In this document: positions 60,722 to 64,000 of the stretch, piece after piece
How positions within the stretch are numbered: position 1 is the first letter of the stretch
Layout: the number at the start of each line of letters is the position of its first letter
NCBI GenBank assembly: GCA_023397905.1
Contig: JAEWSZ010000182.1
Coordinates: 86,666 to 150,665, forward strand
Length of the DNA: 64,000 nt
Source: Bacillota bacterium
Lineage (GTDB): Bacteria > Bacillota > Clostridia > Acetivibrionales > DSM-1351
Reading direction: 5' to 3'
Notes under the pieces: model-generated
Seen by the model: the letters and a program-made list of their open reading frames with translations, nothing else
Databases searched by the model: none
Told to the model about the DNA's origin: nothing
Made by a program: the position numbers and the translations under genes

Positions 60722-61801
60722 ATGAGTTCAACTGTAATACCTTTCGGGCCGCAGCATCCTGTGCTTCCGGAACCCCTTCATATCAAGCTGGTTATGGAAG
60801 ATGAAAAGATCGTGGACGCAATACCGGCCATAGGTTATGTGCACAGAGGTCTCGAAAAGCTCACTGAGACAAAGGAGTTTACCCAGAACGTTTTCGTTGT
60901 GGAAAGAGTATGCGGCATATGCAGCGTAATGCACGCCCAGGCATATTGCCAGGGCATTGAGGAACTGATGGATATTCAGGTTCCGGACAGAGCCAAATTT
61001 CTCAGAGTGATCTGGGCCGAGCTTCACAGAATGCACAGCCATTTGCTGTGGTTGGGTCTTCTGGCCGACGCCTTCGGCTTTGAAAGTCTTTTTATGCAAG
61101 TATGGAGAGACCGGGAAAAGGTCATGGACATAATGGAGGAAACAGCCGGCGCCAGGGTGGTTATTTCGGCCAATGCAATCGGCGGAACCAGGCGTGACCT
61201 TTCAAAGGATCAGATGGTGAAAATCAATGTTACAATTGATGAGATAAAGCACGATCTGGAGCAGGTTGAAGCTGTCTTTCTGAATAATTACACCGTCAAG
61301 CACAGGCTGGTGGGAACAGGTTTGCTGTCCAAGGCCGACGCGACAGAGCTTTGCGCTGTCGGACCTATGGCAAGAGCCAGCGGAATTGCAATGGATCACA
61401 GAACAACAGGCTATGCCGCATATGGAGAGCTGGACTTTGAGCCGATCACACACAACGACGGCGACAACTATGCAAGGACCTATGTAAGACTGCATGAAGT
61501 ATATCAGTCCATAGATCTCATAAAGCAGGCAATAGCCAAAATTCCTGAAGGTGAGCACTCGGTTCCCGTAAAGGGAAACCCACCCAAGGGAGAGGTCATT
61601 TCCAGAGTGGAGCAGCCAAGAGGTGAAGTATTGTATTATTTGAGGGCAAACGGTACGAAATATCTGGAGAGACTGAGGCTCAGGACTCCGACATTTGCAA
61701 ATATACCTTCGCTGATAAAAATGCTGCCCGGAAGCCAGCTGGCAGACGTACCGCTGAATATTTTGACAATTGACCCGTGTATATCCTGTACAGAGAGATA
61801 A
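60722..61801 (+). CDS. echE: Ech-type [NiFe] hydrogenase large subunit EchE
   Basis: 359 residues from the ATG at 60722, with AGAGGGGG upstream. It holds the Ni-Fe site: VVERVCGICSVMHAQAY gives the first C-x2-C, DPCISCTER at the very end gives the second, and the protein ends right after it with no C-terminal extension to be cleaved, as in Ech hydrogenases that mature without a protease. FGPQHPVLPEPLHIK is the group 4 start. It reduces protons to H2 with electrons from ferredoxin, or the reverse. Confidence 0.95.
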   Translation: MSSTVIPFGPQHPVLPEPLHIKLVMEDEKIVDAIPAIGYVHRGLEKLTETKEFTQNVFVVERVCGICSVMHAQAYCQGIEELMDIQVPDRAKFLRVIWAELHRMHSHLLWLGLLADAFGFESLFMQVWRDREKVMDIMEETAGARVVISANAIGGTRRDLSKDQMVKINVTIDEIKHDLEQVEAVFLNNYTVKHRLVGTGLLSKADATELCAVGPMARASGIAMDHRTTGYAAYGELDFEPITHNDGDNYARTYVRLHEVYQSIDLIKQAIAKIPEGEHSVPVKGNPPKGEVISRVEQPRGEVLYYLRANGTKYLERLRLRTPTFANIPSLIKMLPGSQLADVPLNILTIDPCISCTER

Positions 61802-61951
61802 CAGCGTGATTCCTGCAATATGTGGAAATCAGTGCCGGAAAGGCCGCGATAAAGCGTCCTTTTTCCAGGGGTTCTAAAAATGTATTTACAACATGAGCTG
61901 TGCTGAGTATGTCATACACAGTATGGTGAAATCATGGTTAGGAGGTTTAGC

Positions 61952-62365
61952 ATGTTTAAGATGGTTGAAAATGTGTTTAAAAATCTGGCGTCAAAGCCGG
62001 CGACCAGACTGTATCCTTTTGAAAAGAGAGAACCTTTCAAGGATGCAAGGGGTTCCATCGAAGGCTGTGAAATAGATAAATGTATTTTTTGCGGCATATG
62101 CCAGAGGAAATGTCCCGCTAATGCCATTACAGTCAACAGGGCTGAAAAGTCCTGGGAAATAAACCAGTTCAAATGTGTTATCTGCAATGAATGTGTGGAG
62201 TCCTGTCCCAAGAAATGCATTGTTGCAAGTGAAGCGCACAAGACTGCGGTCAGCAAAAAAGAAACTCTCAAGATCATTCAGCCTGAAAAACCGGCGGAAA
62301 AACCGGTTGAGAAGCCGGCCGAGAAATCTGCCGCTGCGGAAGATGCCGCTAAGGTCACTGCGTAA
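61952..62365 (+). CDS. echF: Ech-type hydrogenase ferredoxin-like subunit EchF
   Basis: 137 residues from the ATG at 61952, with TAGGAGG upstream. Two 4Fe-4S motifs: CIFCGICQRKCP and CVICNECVESCP, which relay electrons from free ferredoxin to EchC. After about residue 108 there is a low-complexity tail of Glu-Lys-Pro-Ala repeats (EKPAEKPVEKPAEK), not present in most EchF proteins. It is separated from echE by 150 bp but clearly the sixth subunit. A GC-rich hairpin lies beyond the stop. Confidence 0.93.
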   Translation: MFKMVENVFKNLASKPATRLYPFEKREPFKDARGSIEGCEIDKCIFCGICQRKCPANAITVNRAEKSWEINQFKCVICNECVESCPKKCIVASEAHKTAVSKKETLKIIQPEKPAEKPVEKPAEKSAAAEDAAKVTA

Positions 62366-62457
62366 TAAGCGGGACGGAGCTGGAAATCCGAAAGCGGAAG
62401 CAAGCGGTGATTTTATGAGAAGTACAGCAGTATGGAAGTGTAGAAGAGAATAAAGAA

Positions 62458-62477
62458 AGGCCGGCGCAAGCCGGCCT
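62458..62477 (+). terminator. Probable terminator of the ech operon
   Basis: AGGCCGGC (62458-62465) pairs perfectly with GCCGGCCT (62470-62477) with a GCAA tetraloop, followed by GAATTTAG. The T tract is weak, so hyp genes may be read through. Confidence 0.55.
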
Positions 62478-62545
62478 GAATTTAGTTCAGGAAGATCTTG
62501 ACAGTAAATATAGCGAACTGTATTTCCGCTTTTGCCTTTGGGTTT

Positions 62546-62574
62546 TCATCCTGACTACTGAATTCTGAATCCTG
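62546..62574 (-). repeat. 7-bp-period repeat array before hypA
   Basis: On the minus strand: CAGGATT, CAGAATT, CAGTAGT, CAGGAT. It directly abuts the hypA ribosome binding site. Here the orientation is opposite to the flanking genes, unlike the other arrays. Confidence 0.65.
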
Positions 62575-62589
62575 AGGTGAGAAATAATT

Positions 62590-62931
62590 ATGCATGAATA
62601 TGCCGTAACACAGTCCATGATCAATATTGCCCTGAGTGAAGCCCAAAAAGCCGGAGCTTCCAAAATACTTGAAATACGCCTTGTCATCGGCGATTTGTCA
62701 ACAATAGTCGACGACTCGGTGCAGATGTATTTTGACGTAATGAGCGAGGGCACGCCGGCTCAGGGCGCAAAACTGGTTTTTAACAGAGTCAAAGCGGAGT
62801 TTAAGTGCAAGAGCTGCGGAGAGGTATTCGTAAAACCTCCAAAGGGCTTTGACTGCCCCAAATGCGGAGGACTGGGCACACCTACCGACAGGGGAAAAGA
62901 ATTTTATATTGAAAGTCTGGAAATAGAATAA
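62590..62931 (+). CDS. hypA: Hydrogenase nickel-insertion protein HypA
   Basis: 113 residues, full length. MHEYAVTQSMINIA (Ni-binding N-terminal Met-His), and the zinc domain CKSCGEVF and CPKCGG. It delivers nickel with HypB to the hydrogenase large subunit. GAGGTGAG precedes the ATG, directly next to a 7-bp repeat array. The neighbouring ech operon gives its client protein. Confidence 0.95.
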   Translation: MHEYAVTQSMINIALSEAQKAGASKILEIRLVIGDLSTIVDDSVQMYFDVMSEGTPAQGAKLVFNRVKAEFKCKSCGEVFVKPPKGFDCPKCGGLGTPTDRGKEFYIESLEIE

Positions 62932-63030
62932 TACAATATCTTTAGGAACACAAATCCACGGCTGTTTTCATACTATGGAGAATAAGACTGGTCATGGAGT
63001 GTGTTCTGATTTATGCCCGGAGGAAGCTTT

Positions 63031-63678
63031 ATGTTGGTTCTAGGTGTTGTGGATATAATTGGGACAGTTGCTTTTGCCGTATCGGGAATACTTGTCGGCA
63101 TCAGAAACAAGCTCGATTTGTTTGGGATATATGTATTGGCCATGATAACCGCGTCCGGCGGAGGAATAATAAGGGACGTGGTAATAGGGAGAAACATACC
63201 GGTATTTTTTACCGAATGGAAGTACTTTGCCGCAATAACTGCGTCGATGGTGGTTACATGCCTGCTGTACAGATTTGTAAACAGGATAATATCTGTTATA
63301 ATTTTATTTGATGCCATAGGTCTGGGGGTTTTCACGGTCACCGCCACATACACGGCGATAGAGTACGGACTGCCGCCTTTGGGCGTGGTATTTGCAGGCG
63401 TTATTACCGGTGTCGGCGGAGGAATCATGAGAGACATACTGGTTAATGAGATCCCTTTGATTTTCAGGAGCGAGATATACGCCATTCCTTCCATAATCGG
63501 GTCGGTACTGTTTTATGTTCTGTACAGGAAAATAAATATAAGCATAAATACATATGTCTGTATAGCTGTAATACTTATAATACGGATGGTGGCTGTGAGA
63601 TTCGGACTGAATCTGCCTGTGCTGAGTAAAAACGGGCGGGTCGACAGGACCGGAGGCAGGAACAGCTTTAAATTATAA
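63031..63678 (+). CDS. UPF0126/TRIC-like membrane protein
   Basis: About 215 residues from the ATG at 63031 (GGAGG seven bases upstream; the ATG at 63013 lies before that site). Two repeats of the UPF0126 domain: ASGGGIIRDVVIGRNIPVFF (first) and GVGGGIMRDILVNEIPLIF (second), about seven membrane segments. Related prokaryotic TRIC proteins are trimeric cation channels. It lies between hypA and hypB, where hydrogenase clusters usually have no such gene; a nickel- or ion-related role is a guess. Confidence 0.88.
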   Translation: MLVLGVVDIIGTVAFAVSGILVGIRNKLDLFGIYVLAMITASGGGIIRDVVIGRNIPVFFTEWKYFAAITASMVVTCLLYRFVNRIISVIILFDAIGLGVFTVTATYTAIEYGLPPLGVVFAGVITGVGGGIMRDILVNEIPLIFRSEIYAIPSIIGSVLFYVLYRKINISINTYVCIAVILIIRMVAVRFGLNLPVLSKNGRVDRTGGRNSFKL

Positions 63679-63748
63679 ACGGTTATTTATTGGCGCAGAA
63701 TAATTTTCGTAGGAGAAAGTCTGTTGCAATAGGATATGGAGGTACGCT

Positions 63749-64000
63749 ATGGAAGTAAAAGTAATGAAAAACATAATGCATGCGAATGACAAGCTTGCGC
63801 GGGAGAACAGGGAATACTTTTTGAAAAACAGAATAAAGTCCATTAACATCATGGCTTCGCCGGGTTCCGGAAAAACCAGCACAATACTGAAGCTCATAGA
63901 GGCTTTTGGGGATAATGTCAGCGTCGCCGTTGTTGAGGGCGATATTGCTTCGAGCATCGACGCGGAAAAGATAGACAGGCTGGGTAAGCCTGTAATACAG
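63749..64000 (+). CDS. hypB: Hydrogenase maturation GTPase HypB (3' end outside window)
   Basis: 84 codons are visible. GGAGGT lies six bases before the ATG. INIMASPGSGKTSTILKLIE is the P-loop of the SIMIBI GTPase HypB and VVEGDIASSIDAEKI the next switch region. There is no N-terminal C-x2-C-G-C or His-rich nickel store, as in the simple HypB type. HypB hydrolyses GTP to drive nickel transfer from HypA to EchE. Confidence 0.93.
   Translation, partial: MEVKVMKNIMHANDKLARENREYFLKNRIKSINIMASPGSGKTSTILKLIEAFGDNVSVAVVEGDIASSIDAEKIDRLGKPVIQ

Noticed and set aside
62973..63494. 173-codon open frame opposite the UPF0126 gene
   Set aside because: Pro/Thr-rich shadow of a membrane protein gene.

Overview
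The window reads as a chromosome segment of an anaerobic, low-GC Gram-positive bacterium of the class Clostridia. The evidence is a six-subunit Ech-type [NiFe] hydrogenase with hyp maturation genes, a WalR/WalK-YycH-YycI-WalJ-RlmH cluster, a rho-rpmE-DUF1385-prmC cluster, strong AGGAGG-type ribosome binding sites, frequent TTG/GTG starts and AT-rich spacers. The ech-hyp linkage recalls Ruminiclostridium/Acetivibrio-type (cluster III) clostridia, but the species cannot be fixed from the sequence alone.

Bases 1-18207 are a visibly AT-rich surface-polysaccharide block, all on the + strand: two GT4 glycosyltransferases, a sugar epimerase, three very large membrane proteins with extracytoplasmic C-terminal parts, a pair of 4-TM EamA half-transporters (ArnE/ArnF-like), a GT2 enzyme, a FAD protein, and a GDP-fucose set (fcl, a fused mannose-1-P guanylyltransferase/isomerase, gmd). 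At about 18.2 kb the base composition becomes more GC-rich; the polysaccharide theme continues with two GT2 enzymes, an SDR, an initiating sugar-phosphate transferase and a CapD/PglF-type 4,6-dehydratase (to 23407).

Bases 23668-32347 form the Wal cell-wall-homeostasis cluster: response regulator, histidine kinase, a small secreted protein, YycH, YycI, murA, WalJ and RlmH. From 32.4 to 37.6 kb lies an AT-rich accessory stretch: MarR regulator plus flavin-reductase-like gene, a wrecked beta-helix/phage-tail-like gene, an acyltransferase, a wrecked CPBP protease and a Nudix hydrolase. Then come PhzF, an ECF sigma factor with a DUF4179-type membrane partner, a Na+/H+ antiporter, an LTA-synthase-like phosphoglycerol transferase, deoD and an FMN-type oxidase relative.

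Bases 47555-47710 carry tRNA-Val and tRNA-Thr, followed by an unusual run of consecutive hairpins (to about 47993). Next are a cysteine-rich protein, rho with a long low-complexity insert, rpmE, a DUF1385 protein, and prmC carrying four 17-residue tandem repeats. After a broken four-helix-bundle gene and an AI-2E-type permease, echABCDEF, hypA, an UPF0126/TRIC-like gene and the start of hypB run to the end of the window.

Two scattered features stand out. First, 7-bp-period CAGGATT/CAGGAGT arrays sit right at the 3' ends of at least five genes, and once form the end of the coding sequence. Second, runs of stacked palindromes occur in non-coding spacers. The most system-like gene set is 6719-13474, which resembles an Arn/Gtr-type pathway (polyprenyl-phosphate-sugar synthase, two-part flippase, GT-C transferases).
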